A DNA stretch of 64,000 bases, taken from Saccharomyces uvarum. Its lineage: Eukaryota > Ascomycota > Saccharomycetes > Saccharomycetales > Saccharomycetaceae. Of this stretch, positions 30,453 to 41,075 are shown piece after piece. Location of the stretch: contig OX365934.1 of assembly GCA_947243795.1 (NCBI GenBank), positions 434,001 through 498,000 on the forward strand, read 5' to 3'. How positions within the stretch are numbered: the stretch's first letter is position 1; each line of letters begins with the position of its first letter. Position numbers and translations under genes: made by a program. Below the pieces are notes generated by a model, which saw only the letters and a program-made list of their open reading frames with translations, did no database searches and had not been told where the DNA came from.

Positions 30453-33400
30453 ATCGTTTGTGTCCACAAATGGTGATTGTGATTGGGTTAATATATCCTG
30501 CTGTGCATATATCGGTTGATAGGATTGGCTGTTGAATTTAGTTTGAACGTTATTTTGACCTTTCGTTGCTTGTGAATTATCCGGATTAATCATTTCTGAT
30601 ACAGACAATGACCTAAACGAAGGCAGTTGCGCGAATTCTGGTAATGAATTGTTTTTCACCGGCGAAGGCGCTGAGCGACCATAGAATTGCGGTGATCCAA
30701 AATTACCATTTAATGAACATGGTGTAGCACTGGCTTTAAAGCCCGGGATATTTACAGTAAATTTATGTTCCTGTTTTTCCATCACTTGTTTTTTATCTTC
30801 ATTTGCCATTAGTGGCCCCTGAAACTTTTTACTTTTTAACATTTGCGAGACAGTTAGATGGAACCCTGACTTCTGTACTGGTTCTAGTAAAAATCGATAA
30901 GCGCAGGAATTTGTATCCAAAACAAGCTCTATTATTCCTTTCAAATCTGGAGCACTTTCTTCGACATATTTTGAGAGAGCATCCAAGTTGGTAATCGAAG
31001 ATTCGCCATACGCCAAAAGCATAATACGAGTGACGATTGTCAAGAAGGAAAACGCTCTGGTGTAATCTTTGAAGCTTTGACTGTTAAAGACATGTTCATT
31101 TTTTTCATTTGCTGAGAAAATCTTAATGTTCAGAAACCTCTTGAATACTCTGATCATATTCAAAATATCGTTCATACTGATAAACTCTGCTACAGAAAAT
31201 GCCTGTGATACTAAAATGATGCAACTAATAGAATAATGAGCAAACGAACGGTACACAAAATAATCATTGTCAAACGCCAACAAGATCGTATTCATATCAG
31301 TCCACGATTTGCAGATTTTATGAAGATACATCTTTAAGTTTTCAATTAGCAGTGTGAGTTTTCGATCAACGCATAGTCTGGCAACGACGTTATCAGATTC
31401 ATTAACCATTCTGCAAAAATGATGCTCATAAAATAAAACAAATCTTGAAGCCATAATTTTATCCTCCCTTGAAACTTTAAACTTAGCAGTATCTTCCGAA
31501 AATGCAATATCAAATAGCTTGCCAGTTTGCTCCTTAATGGCATCAAATTTTAATTCTGTTTCTTTAAAAGTCGCAAGAACATCGAAGAGCAATTTCTCTC
31601 TTACAACAGTTGGTTTTGAGGTGTTTCTAATTGACGTAAATTTTTCATTAAACAAAACAGATGATGAAAAATTGCTGACAACTTGTAAAATGGCCAATTC
31701 CCCATAGTATTTTAAATCGGATATGGACATGTTATCAAAAGTGTCATTTCTATGCACTGAACGGACATTTTCGATGAAATCTCTATTATCCAAAAACCCA
31801 GCATCTCTGAAATCCTTAGGTAACAAACAATTAATTTTAGAGTCATCAATATTTGAAGGAAAGCCCAATTTAGATGCAAGTGTTTTTTCGAAATAATAAG
31901 CTTTCCACCAAAGGTTTCTTCTTCGCTCAGCAAAGGCTTCGTCGAGGCCCACATAAAATTCCCATCTTGATAAACCAATTATGAAAACGAAGTGGACTGT
32001 AACGTTCAGGACTTTTTCGAACCCATAAATCTCGGATAACCAAAATAGTAGGTCTAAAAAGTAGAGAAGTTGTTCCAAATGTGTTAGGTCGCATGTAAAG
32101 TCCACGTAGTTGTATAATGTGGAATTATAGTAGCTGTAGCATAAGGCAATTAGTGCCTCCACTGCTTGGCAATAATGAATAAACTTTTGCAAGGTATCAT
32201 TTGATTGCGTGCTTTTGACTATAGGGGGGTTAGACGTTACTTCTATTAAGAAATTCTGGTATGAATTTCTTAGGACATGCAACATTTCCAATAAAATTCC
32301 AAACATGTTCGTGTCGTCATTGATTTTATGTAGTAGTTCTGAGTTACTTATCCCCGTTATATTTTGCACAAAGGGTTGAGGTAAGTTGTTTATCACTAGG
32401 GCTACATGCGATTTCGTATGTGCTGTATTCGGACTTCCTGCAGATGACACTGAAGATGGATTTGATGGCAAAAGATTCATTTTATGTAAGTAGTTTTCTA
32501 GCGGGTTGGCTATGGAGATGCAACCTTGGTTGAGATGATGGAAACAAATGTCAAAAAATCTCAGCATGATGTATAAAGTTTCCTTGACGGTTTTAGGGAA
32601 GGTATCGCACTTAGTTTTAGATCTATAATTCTGGAAACACTTACCGATACCTTGGAGCGATAAGAATTGGAAGGGGGAATACAAGCCAAAGATCTCATCG
32701 ATTAAAGCCTGAGTAGAAGTATCTTGGTCCCTCTTATTGTTTGACCAAGCGGCATACCTCGTCAAGTGTACCGCATCGGTATATTTGTTTTTCATCAACT
32801 GAGTTTCTATTGATTTGTTAGGGTAAAATTGAATTTTTCCAAGTTCTTTGACTCTTATCTTAGGTTCCCAGGTACTGGTTAGGTCATTTATCTGAGATTC
32901 GATGCTCTCGATGGCTGCTGTTATGTGAGGACCTAAGTGAACTATCTCCTTTAGATTTTTCAAAGCACCTTTTAAAGACCCCAGAGTGGCCTGGAATTTG
33001 CTGTCATCTTCATAAAACCCATTCTTATTTGGATCCTCATCGTCTTTGTTACTACAGCTGCTACTACTGCCTCCATCCATTTTACAGTTTTCATAATTTT
33101 TCGGCGGCTGGTCTATTGAGCAAGGCCCATCTGTACACAACGGAGGGTTGGGAATAGAACCACAACTGGAGTCAGTCTCCTCTTTCACTTGAACCGTCGC
33201 TCCCTCCAAGTTCGTCTTTTGAAAATTATTTATTCGTTTGCTACCATGCCGAGTGGTGAACGTGCACTCGCATGAATATATTTCGCAGCTGGCGCAGGGA
33301 AACTTCCCATTGCATTTTATCTTTCTTTTCCTGCAATTATCGCACGCCTTGCTAACTTTCGACCTCGGTTTGCGAACCCTGCCGGCCAAACTCATTACAA

Positions 33401-33470
33401 AACCGTTTGAGTCCATAGCCGTTTCGGCACCGGAATCTGCTTCGATATGGACACCGTTCTTAGAGGACAT
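30240..33470 (-). CDS. PDR1: Pdr1, zinc-cluster regulator of multidrug resistance
   Basis: A 1076-residue Gal4-type activator (S. cerevisiae 1068) that binds PDREs (TCCGCGGA) in genes of ABC transporters such as PDR5. The Zn2Cys6 cluster uses Cys43, Cys46, Cys53, Cys59, Cys62 and Cys69 (CDNCRKRKIKC...). A basic stretch precedes it. The long middle is the fungal-specific inhibitory and xenobiotic-binding region (SRWEFYVGLDEAFAERRRNLWW). The C-terminus has an Asn array (about 1007-1039) and the acidic activation domain ending LEDLYSILWSDVYPD, which contacts the Med15 KIX domain. The first about 30 residues differ from S. cerevisiae (MSSKNG rather than MRGLTPKNG). All key cysteines are intact. 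Confidence 0.97.
30352..30452 (-). repeat. AAT/AAC repeat coding polyasparagine in PDR1
   Basis: About 33 Asn codons broken by two Thr codons. On the coding strand a run of AAC is followed by a run of AAT, so the two halves likely expanded separately. It separates the regulatory part of Pdr1 from its activation domain. Confidence 0.92.
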
Positions 33471-34072
33471 CCCGTAATATTTTCCTCTTTATTTTCTTGT
33501 TACTGAAGTTTTTCCTGATCAAACTAGCTAGCAAACAAGTACAGTCAACAATGCATATAGTCCTTGTTTTTTGCCTTGTTGTTAAAGTGTAATCTGTAGG
33601 ACTTCGTGTGTAATCTATAATGTAAAAAACATTCCTCTGTAGAACGTAGAAGGAATGACCAGTCGTAGAATGAGCCGCTATATAAGTTGTTTTGGACGGT
33701 CTTGATTAGCGCCTCTTATTGCCACTCATTAGGGCTTTCAGGCACGTGACTCTCCGCTTTCTAGGGCTGAGTGCGGATTTAAGCCAAGCCCCGAGGACCC
33801 TGAATTAGTAAAATCAGGGCTTTACGGCTCGTTTACACGTTAAACGAGCCGCGTTTCTTTTTTTCCTTGCCTTTTTTTTCCCGCATTGCGTAATAGCGGG
33901 TATGACACGATCGTTTGGCGTTTCCATGGAAAAGTTGAAATATATATCCTCGAGAAAAATATAGTTGTACCCCGGTATAACAGATTTATTGGTGTAGTTC
34001 GGTTGTTATTTTATAGTCATAATCTATATACAGTATTAAAGGGTCGTACAGCTTGCACAGATTATCGTCGCC
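33471..34072. promoter_or_regulatory. Divergent PDR1-ERG4 promoter
   Basis: The 602-bp spacer holds a Cbf1-type E-box GTCACGTG (minus strand, 33743-33750), three AGGGCT direct repeats (33731, 33763, 33816), a TATA-like TATATAAG near 33680, an inverted pair of Tec1-type CATTCC motifs (33630-33636 and 33651-33657) and a 27-bp perfect inverted repeat (separate entry). No canonical PDRE was found, so self-activation of PDR1 is not supported by sequence. Confidence 0.65.
33825..33851. promoter_or_regulatory. Inverted repeat with sterol-element-like halves
   Basis: Arms CGGCTCGTTTA and TAAACGAGCCG (11 bp, perfect) surround a CACGT centre. Each arm contains TCGTTTA, one base from the Upc2/Ecm22 sterol response element TCGTATA. 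It lies about 220-250 bp before the ERG4 start. Binding by Upc2/Ecm22 is inference. Confidence 0.6.
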
Positions 34073-35494
34073 ATGGGTAACGATAACACGAAGAAGAGCC
34101 AAGTAGAGGAAGAGAAGAGTCAATCCAAGCAGCCGGTAAATTTCCTGCCTCAGGGTAAATGGTTGAAGCCGAGTGAAATCGAATACGAGTTCGGTGGGAC
34201 CGTTGGTGTCATTGGTATGTTGGTCGGGTTCCCACTGCTGATGTACTATATGTGGATTTGTGCAGAGTTTTATCACGGGAAAGTTGCGCTGCCCAAGGCG
34301 GGCGAGTCCTGGTTACATTTCATCAAGCATCTTTACCAGTTGTTCTTGGAGAATGGTGTCCCCAAAAAGTATGACTGGACTATCTTCCTGACATTTTGGG
34401 CGTTTCAAATTGTTTTCTACTATACGCTGCCTGGTATCTGGACCAAAGGCCAGCCTTTGTCCCATTTGAAGGGCAAGCAGTTGCCCTACTTTTGTAATGC
34501 TATGTGGACCCTTTATGTGTCTACTGCATTGGTTCTGGTTTTGCACTTCACCAAGCTGTTCAGGTTGTACGTTATCATTGACCATTTTGGTAAAATCATG
34601 ACATGTGCCATCGTTTCAGGTTTTGCTTTTTCCATCATATTGTATTTATGGACGCTGTTTGTTTCTCATGACTACCACAGAATGACAGGCAACCACCTAT
34701 ACGATTTTTTCATGGGCGCCCCTTTGAATCCTCGTTGGGGGATCCTAGATATGAAGATGTTCTTCGAGGTTAGATTGCCTTGGTTTACTCTTTATTTTAT
34801 CACTTTGGGTGCCTGTTTGAAACAATGGGAAACGTACGGCTACGTCACCCCACAACTAGGTGTTGTTATGTTGGCCCATTGGTTGTACGCCAACGCATGT
34901 GCCAAGGGTGAAGAGTTGATTGTTCCAACTTGGGACATGGCTTACGAAAAATTTGGTTTTATGCTAATTTTCTGGAATATCGCTGGTGTCCCATACACGT
35001 ACTGTCACTGTACTTTGTATTTGTACTACCATGAGCCATCTGAATACAACTGGTCACCATTGTACAATATTTCACTATACGTCGTCCTACTCTGTGCCTA
35101 TTACTTCTTTGATACTGCAAATGCCCAAAAAAATTCCTTCAGAAAGCAAATGTCTGGTGACAAGACTGTTAGAAAGACTTTCCCATTTTTGCCCTACCAA
35201 GTCTTGAAAAATCCAAAATATATGGTCACTTCTAGCGGCTCATATCTTCTGATTGATGGTTGGTACACTTGGGCAAGAAAAATCCATTACACAGCTGATT
35301 GGACCCAATCCTTAATTTGGGCCCTATCCTGTGGTTTCAATTCAGTATTCCCATGGTTTTTCCCAGTCTTCTTCCTTGTTGTCTTAATTCACAGAACCTT
35401 CAGAGATCAGACTAAATGTAAGAGAAAGTATGGAAAGGATTGGGACGAGTATTGCAAGCATTGCCCATACATATTTATTCCTTACGTCTTCTAA
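34073..35494 (+). CDS. ERG4: Sterol C-24(28) reductase
   Basis: The last enzyme of ergosterol synthesis, reducing ergosta-5,7,22,24(28)-tetraenol with NADPH in the ER membrane. The 473 residues equal S. cerevisiae Erg4. The N-terminal 30 residues are hydrophilic and charged; about eight membrane helices follow from residue 45. ERG4/ERG24 family signatures include [15 protein letters not shown], the GYLLI-type segment [19 protein letters not shown] and the C-terminal [22 protein letters not shown]. Pdr1 and sterol genes are functionally linked in azole response, and the two share a promoter region here. Another sterol gene, ERG26, lies 23 kb away. Confidence 0.97.
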   Translation: MGNDNTKKSQVEEEKSQSKQPVNFLPQGKWLKPSEIEYEFGGTVGVIGMLVGFPLLMYYMWICAEFYHGKVALPKAGESWLHFIKHLYQLFLENGVPKKYDWTIFLTFWAFQIVFYYTLPGIWTKGQPLSHLKGKQLPYFCNAMWTLYVSTALVLVLHFTKLFRLYVIIDHFGKIMTCAIVSGFAFSIILYLWTLFVSHDYHRMTGNHLYDFFMGAPLNPRWGILDMKMFFEVRLPWFTLYFITLGACLKQWETYGYVTPQLGVVMLAHWLYANACAKGEELIVPTWDMAYEKFGFMLIFWNIAGVPYTYCHCTLYLYYHEPSEYNWSPLYNISLYVVLLCAYYFFDTANAQKNSFRKQMSGDKTVRKTFPFLPYQVLKNPKYMVTSSGSYLLIDGWYTWARKIHYTADWTQSLIWALSCGFNSVFPWFFPVFFLVVLIHRTFRDQTKCKRKYGKDWDEYCKHCPYIFIPYVF

Positions 35495-35707
35495 AGTTAT
35501 TTTTGTTTTTACTTTGTCAATTCCTTTACATTGTATATAAAAAGTTTATATTTATATCTGTGTTTACATGAAAAGCTCAAAAAATTCGACTTTCTGTTAC
35601 TTAATCTATAACACCTATATTTATAATCCTGAATGAACTTATTTGTACATACATTATTGCATGATCGTGTGCGTTATTTGACTCTTTTCTGTGGTTGGAT
35701 GAGTAGA

Positions 35708-36466
35708 TTAATCTTGTTCAGCAATTGTTACTAGTCTTTTTTCAATATTCTCAGCATTCAAGGTGAAGAATTTGCCACTGGTTGCAACGCCGACTTCTAA
35801 GTCATTCTTTGAAAATTCAGTACCCAATGCGTCAATCATATGAGTAATGGCAAACTCGACTACTTTCTCCCAAGATTCTTCATTGATATGATCAATTTTG
35901 CTCTTCTTGAAATGGTTTTCCAGGTTTGTTGTAATTTCTTGTTGTTTTGGCCCTGTTGCAGTAGCTTTATAACCAACATAATACCCTGCAGGATCTGTTT
36001 TATAAATGGATGGACCCAATTCTTCGTCCACGGAAACAAATGTAAGTATGACACCCAATGGTCTCATGTAAGCTCTTTGAGTGTAGATTTGGGAAAGATT
36101 AGCCATTCTCTTAGCCAGGACATCACACGGCATATCGTACCCATATTTATAACGGAATTCTGCAGCTTCAGCCTTAGCCCTTAAGGCAGCATTTCTCGCA
36201 TCTGGTATTGGTCCGTTTACTACCATACCGATCGTTCTTGAAATGGAAAATATATACGAAACGGTATTTGGGTCCAATAGCTTGTCAGGTACTTTCTTCT
36301 GGCTTATCACTACGGTACAATTCTTACCTCTAATCGCCAATGAGTTTATATTAGTTTGATTAGTGGCTTTGAAGGCATATTCGACTTGGTATAAACGGCC
36401 CTCGGGAGAAAAGATGGTGATGTGTCTATCATAACCAGCAGCAGAGGCAGCAGCAGCACCGGACAT
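35708..36466 (-). CDS. SCL1: 20S proteasome subunit alpha 1
   Basis: Subunit alpha-1 of the 20S core particle, 252 residues as in S. cerevisiae. The proteasome A-type signature is at about residues 10-32 ([20 protein letters not shown]). Alpha subunits gate the chamber and are not catalytic. The rest follows the family ([27 protein letters not shown]). A perfect Rpn4 element (36564-36572) lies about 100 bp upstream, as expected for proteasome genes. The gene faces away from MPO1. Confidence 0.98.
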   Translation of the reverse strand: MSGAAAASAAGYDRHITIFSPEGRLYQVEYAFKATNQTNINSLAIRGKNCTVVISQKKVPDKLLDPNTVSYIFSISRTIGMVVNGPIPDARNAALRAKAEAAEFRYKYGYDMPCDVLAKRMANLSQIYTQRAYMRPLGVILTFVSVDEELGPSIYKTDPAGYYVGYKATATGPKQQEITTNLENHFKKSKIDHINEESWEKVVEFAITHMIDALGTEFSKNDLEVGVATSGKFFTLNAENIEKRLVTIAEQD

Positions 36467-36768
36467 GATTATGGTATTTTGATTTGCTTCGATTCGTGTT
36501 TGCTCTTCCCTTGATTATTGTCAAAATCATTGAATTAGTCCTTTAATTGGCCTTTTTGCTTGCGGTGGCAAATTGTTATAGCGCTCTCCCGTCGTTCGTG
36601 ATAATAGATGTAAGGGTTGTAATAACCAAATGACAAAAGGCGGATCTATCGATCGATATAATAAAACTGCTCTTGGGGTCAAAAGATCTTACAAGTCACT
36701 ATACGATTTATTGTATAATATTGAGCTTTCAAAAGGATTAGAGAATTTTGGTATAAAGGATATTAGAA
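36467..36768. other. Divergent SCL1-MPO1 promoter
   Basis: A 302-bp spacer containing the Rpn4 site (separate entry) and a TATA-like region near 36655. Nothing else is supported. Confidence 0.65.
36564..36572 (+). promoter_or_regulatory. PACE (Rpn4 site) of SCL1
   Basis: GGTGGCAAA is an exact proteasome-associated control element. It lies 98-106 bp before the SCL1 start codon, inverted with respect to the gene. Rpn4 control is established for SCL1 homologues. Confidence 0.9.
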
Positions 36769-37293
36769 ATGGCCGGAGGTTTATTTGATTTAAGATCTCA
36801 ACTTGGGTTTTACAAGTCTTACCACCACGACCCTAAAAATGTTTTGATCCACTCCATATTCGTTCCTACTATCTTGTTTAGTAGTTTTTGCATGCTTCAA
36901 AGAGTTAATGTATATCATGGCTTTACGTTTACTACTTTACTAAGCATTTCATTTTTCATATTCTATTGCTGTTTATATCTGCCTACAGGCCTTTTAGCAG
37001 GGTTTTTTTTACTACTACTAAATCATGCGCTAATCAATGACAAAATTCATTTATCGTTTGGACAGGAACTAGGTTTGTTTGTTATCGGATGGATTTTTCA
37101 ATTTATAGGTCATGGCGTCTTTGAGAAAAAGAGGCCAGCGTTGATTGATAATTTGGTTCAGAGTTTGGTACTGGCTCCGTACTTTATAATGTTTGAGTTT
37201 CTTTTCAAGTTAGGTTTCATGCCTCAATTAAACGCCGACTTGGAGCGTGATCTAGAAGTAAAACAAAGAAATTTGGAGAAACAAAAGCAATGA
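36769..37293 (+). CDS. MPO1: Mpo1-type 2-hydroxy fatty acid dioxygenase
   Basis: A 174-residue ER membrane protein, equal in length to S. cerevisiae YGL010W/Mpo1. The family (DUF962) is an Fe2+-dependent dioxygenase that carries out alpha-oxidation of 2-hydroxy fatty acids in phytosphingosine breakdown. The N-terminal motif YKSYHHDPKNVLIHSI holds the conserved histidines His19, His20 and His28, likely metal ligands. Four hydrophobic helices follow, with GHGVFEKKRPALIDN between the third and fourth, a second conserved block. The C-terminus is charged. The ATG at 36769 is the first in the frame. Confidence 0.94.
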   Translation: MAGGLFDLRSQLGFYKSYHHDPKNVLIHSIFVPTILFSSFCMLQRVNVYHGFTFTTLLSISFFIFYCCLYLPTGLLAGFFLLLLNHALINDKIHLSFGQELGLFVIGWIFQFIGHGVFEKKRPALIDNLVQSLVLAPYFIMFEFLFKLGFMPQLNADLERDLEVKQRNLEKQKQ

Positions 37294-37563
37294 GAGAGAA
37301 CAAAATACTTTATTATAACTCCACATTCATACATATGCATTCGCCCAGACACACATTTACATACTTAGGAGGAGCATCTTATTACAAACTGTATCAATGA
37401 TATTATAGTCAAATAAATAAGTAATTAAATAAGTACGTGAAAGTACGTATTAATAATAAATAAGTAGTTTTGGTTCTAGAGAAATGTTAACTGGAACTAT
37501 TTGTATTGTGTGTCATAGTACATGATTATCAATCCAGGATTTTGGCATCGTTCTTTGCAGTGC

Positions 37564-39903
37564 TTACCAGTCCTGGTGAACAGTGTCGAAAGTGGTAGAA
37601 ACAGCCTTTCTTTTTGGAGTGTTGTCGAATTTTAATAACTTAGAACCACCTTCCAAGAACGAGTACTTTTCTCTTCTCAAAGCTTCATATTTAGAAATGA
37701 AATCTTCCTTTTGCAATGTAATACCGATATCATCAAGACCATTAACTAAACAGTGCTTTCTGAAAGGTTCTATTTCAAAATTGTCGATAAGAACGGTACC
37801 GTTGGAATCCAAAATCTTTTGGTTTGGCAAATCAATGCATAGTTTACCACCTTTGTTGGCAATAGGAATCAACTTATCAAGAATGACTTGCTGATCCACT
37901 CTGATTGGCAATAAACCATTCTTGAAAGAGTTATTGTAGAATATATCACCATAGGAAGGTGCGATAATTGACTTTATACCAAAATCTTTCAAAGCCCATG
38001 GTGCGTGCTCTCTTGAAGAACCACACCCGAAATTGTCACCAGTAACAATCAATACTTCGGCTTCTCTCCAAGGTTCAACATTCAATACGAAATCGGTTTC
38101 TTGATCCTTACCTTGATCATCTTTACGGAAACGCCATTCATAGAATAAACCCTTCTTTAAACCTGTTCTCTTAATAGTCTTTAAAAACTGTTTTGGGATA
38201 ATAGCATCTGTGTCAACATTAGCTTTGTCCAATGGTGCACTGACACCTTCTAAAGTCAAAAATGGCTTCATACTGGAGGCGGCAGCTTTAGCAGGGGTAT
38301 CATTCGACTTGACTGGAATATCCTTCAATTCATCATTGGCAACATCCTGTGTAGCGTCCTTAGGTTGAACAGGCTCGGTGTGATCATAAGCAGCGCTTTC
38401 AAGCTCCTTTTCATCATCCGAAGTGACTTCAACTTTTGGACTACCTTGATCTTGGGTCTTATATTCAAATTCTCTGATATCCACGAAATGACCAGCAATA
38501 CCGGCAGCAGCGGCCATGGCTGGAGACATTAAATGTGTACGAGATAAGGCACCTTGACGGCCTTCGAAGTTTCTGTTGGATGTAGAAGCACAACGTTCAT
38601 AGGCCTCCAAAATATCTGGGTTCATACCCAAACACATTGAACAACCGGCTTCTCTCCATTCAAAACCAGCTTCTTGGAAAACCTTGTGCAAGCCTTCTTC
38701 TTCGGCTTGTTTCTTGACTAAACCAGAACCTGGAACGACCATGGCTAACTTAATGCTATCAGCCAGTTTGTGGCCCTTAACTACAGCTGCAGCGCTTCTC
38801 AAATCTTCAATACGACCGTTAGTACAAGAACCAATAAAAACCTTATCCACCTTAATACTTTTTAATGGTGTGTTTGCTTCTAACCCCATATAAGTTAAAG
38901 CTCTCTCCATACCAGACTTCTTAATTGGATCAGCAACATTCTTTGGATCTGGGACTGAACCAGTAATTGGTAAGGCATCTTGTGGAGAAGTACCCCAGGT
39001 AATAGTTGGAATCACATCGGCAGCTTCAATGTTTATTTCGTGGTCAAACTTGGCACCTTCATCGGTTTTCAAAGTTTTCCAGTAGGCAACGGCTTTTTCC
39101 CATTCGGCACCCTTAGGAGCTAGAGGTCTACCTTTAGTGTAAGAGAAAGTGTTTTCATCTGGTCTAATCATACCTGCTCTTGCACCAGCTTCGATGGACA
39201 TGTTACACATAGACATACGTGCTTCCATTGAAAGAGCTTCAATAGCCTCACCTGCAAACTCGATAACGCTACCAGTACCACCTGCAGTACCTATGAGACC
39301 AATGATATACAAAATCAAATCCTTGGAAGTAATACCAGGTGATAGTTTACCATTCACAGTAATTCTCATGTTTTTAGATTTGGCTTGGATAATTGTTTGG
39401 GTGGCCAGGACATGCTCCACTTCAGAAGTACCGATACCAAAAGCCAATGAACCAAAAGCACCATGGGTAGATGTGTGGGAGTCACCGCAAACAACAGTAG
39501 TACCTGGTAGAGTGAAACCTTCCTCAGGTCCAATTGTGTGGACAATACCTTGTCTTGATTCACTCATACCGAAATATGGAACGCCGAATTGCTTAACGTT
39601 GTTCTCAAGAGTCTTAACTTGTAGGCGTGAATCAGCCTGCTTAATAAATGTGTCTAGAGACTTAAAGTTCTTTCTTGATTGAGTAGGAATGTTATGATCT
39701 ACAGTGGCTAGAGTGCAATCGATTCTTCTAACCTTTCTGCCGGCATTTTCTAAACCTTCAAAAGCTTGTGGGGAAGTGACTTCATGGACCAAGTGTCTGT
39801 CGATGTACAACAAAAAGGACCCGTTTTCATCTTGATGGACGACATGTGCGTCAAAAACTTTATCATAAAGAGTTCTTGGCCCTGTGGATGGAACGTAAAC
39901 CAT
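37564..39903 (-). CDS. LEU1: 3-isopropylmalate dehydratase (isopropylmalate isomerase)
   Basis: The second leucine-specific enzyme, a cytosolic aconitase-family 4Fe-4S protein that converts 2- to 3-isopropylmalate. The 779 residues equal S. cerevisiae Leu1. The LeuC-like part is about 1-480 and the LeuD-like swivel domain about 550-755, joined by an acidic linker, the fused arrangement of fungi. Cluster ligands are Cys360 (FIGSCTNGR), Cys421 and Cys424 (CSMCLGMNP). [17 protein letters not shown] marks the substrate-binding loop of the LeuD domain. The cluster depends on cytosolic Fe-S assembly, downstream of mitochondrial Jac1. The promoter has a Leu3 palindrome and Gcn4 sites. Confidence 0.98.
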   Translation of the reverse strand: MVYVPSTGPRTLYDKVFDAHVVHQDENGSFLLYIDRHLVHEVTSPQAFEGLENAGRKVRRIDCTLATVDHNIPTQSRKNFKSLDTFIKQADSRLQVKTLENNVKQFGVPYFGMSESRQGIVHTIGPEEGFTLPGTTVVCGDSHTSTHGAFGSLAFGIGTSEVEHVLATQTIIQAKSKNMRITVNGKLSPGITSKDLILYIIGLIGTAGGTGSVIEFAGEAIEALSMEARMSMCNMSIEAGARAGMIRPDENTFSYTKGRPLAPKGAEWEKAVAYWKTLKTDEGAKFDHEINIEAADVIPTITWGTSPQDALPITGSVPDPKNVADPIKKSGMERALTYMGLEANTPLKSIKVDKVFIGSCTNGRIEDLRSAAAVVKGHKLADSIKLAMVVPGSGLVKKQAEEEGLHKVFQEAGFEWREAGCSMCLGMNPDILEAYERCASTSNRNFEGRQGALSRTHLMSPAMAAAAGIAGHFVDIREFEYKTQDQGSPKVEVTSDDEKELESAAYDHTEPVQPKDATQDVANDELKDIPVKSNDTPAKAAASSMKPFLTLEGVSAPLDKANVDTDAIIPKQFLKTIKRTGLKKGLFYEWRFRKDDQGKDQETDFVLNVEPWREAEVLIVTGDNFGCGSSREHAPWALKDFGIKSIIAPSYGDIFYNNSFKNGLLPIRVDQQVILDKLIPIANKGGKLCIDLPNQKILDSNGTVLIDNFEIEPFRKHCLVNGLDDIGITLQKEDFISKYEALRREKYSFLEGGSKLLKFDNTPKRKAVSTTFDTVHQDW

Positions 39904-40062
39904 TGTTCAGAAAATCAAAGAGTAAACGATTATAGTGACAAGTATCGTTAGTATGAACACTTCTCTATGTTTTTTTACCTGTATCGTAGATTCAGTTAGA
40001 AAGGTTCGGTTGCAACTGGTCAAAAACAGAGGCAAGTTCTTCTGTTTAAATAACTATTACTG

Positions 40063-40068
40063 GAGTCA
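40063..40068 (-). promoter_or_regulatory. Gcn4-type half site in LEU1 promoter
   Basis: TGACTC on the minus strand, just inside the Leu3 palindrome relative to LEU1. It matches the Gcn4 core TGACTC. Confidence 0.6.
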
Positions 40069-40078
40069 GTTTAGATCG

Positions 40079-40088
40079 CCGGTCCCGG
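40079..40088. promoter_or_regulatory. Leu3 binding site (CCGGNNCCGG) of LEU1
   Basis: CCGGTCCCGG is an exact Leu3 consensus, extended by one matching pair to GCCGG-TC-CCGGC. It lies about 175-185 bp before the LEU1 start. Leu3 activates with 2-isopropylmalate, the substrate of the LEU1 enzyme. Confidence 0.92.
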
Positions 40089-40202
40089 CCAAAACCGGGC
40101 AAACTTGGCCGATGCCGGGATGACTTTTCCGCAAATAAAGAATCGCTCATCGCAGTAACGTTAAGAACGTCAAGAACGGCAAGAAAGAGGGTCAGGCTGA
40201 GT

Positions 40203-40209
40203 TGAGTCA
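40203..40209 (+). promoter_or_regulatory. Gcn4 site TGAGTCA
   Basis: A perfect seven-base Gcn4 consensus (TGASTCA), 300 bp before the LEU1 start codon. It implies general amino-acid control in addition to Leu3. Confidence 0.75.
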
Positions 40210-41075
40210 TCGAGAGTGATGATGCCAGAAACAGGGTTCAACGACTTTGCCGGAGATTGAACTGTTTTTGCCATGTGTTAGGAGTGTGAACTTTTATTTT
40301 GAGGTTAAGAAATATCGACTGCTCTCACCGACAAAATTAGCTGAGGCGATAGAAAGCGTCATGTTTTCCATATGCCCTGAATTGGCAACTTTATGCTTGG
40401 CACACCAAGTGTCACTGATGTAGTGATTGACAGTAAATATAGATATTCATGTAACTGCAAACGAAACTACTTGAGTGAGGTGCAGATGAAGAAATCTATG
40501 AAGCTATAGCAAGAAATATGTATTTACATTACAAGATCTTTACTCTGAAAAAATTAAATGAATAAATTAGTGTGTGTGCATTATATAAATTATTAAAAAT
40601 TAAGAATTAGACTAAATAAAGTGTTTCTAAAAAATATTAAAGTTGAAATGTGCGTGTTGTGAATTGTGCTCTATTAGAATAATTATGACTTGTGTGTTTC
40701 TTACTTTAAAATAGGAAAAAAACCAACAAAGAAAAATAAAAAGTACCAATCAAAATATAATAAGTTTTTCAAATTAGAAAATAACAATTGGCTTCGGGTG
40801 TGTGTGTGTGTGGTGAAACCAAAAGTTGATGTCATTTAGATTCTAATAATTTTAAAGTGTGTGTAAAAATTATTAGATGACAACTCCGAAATGAAATCCT
40901 TTAGTAAATTGTAATTGGGATTAAGCAGATATTCTTGTTGGTTCCTAATTCTTTTTTATAGTGTATCAGTTCCCATTGATAAAAAAATTAAGATTAAAGT
41001 TAGAAAAATTAAACCAGAAAAATCAGGTTGATTAAAATGTGACAAAAATTATGATTAAATGCTACTGCATCAGGA

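Larger units (their letters stand above)
39904..41075. other. LEU1 promoter and PMA1 3' flank
   Basis: The left 350 bp is the LEU1 promoter (Leu3 and Gcn4 sites listed separately). The right 700 bp is AT-rich, lies beyond the PMA1 stop on the minus strand and contains repeated GT tracts (for example 40801-40812), that is CA repeats in PMA1-strand RNA. No tRNA, LTR or conserved frame was found. Confidence 0.7.

Noticed and set aside
33471-34072. A PDRE for PDR1 autoregulation.
   Set aside because: No TCCGCGGA or accepted variant was found in the promoter.
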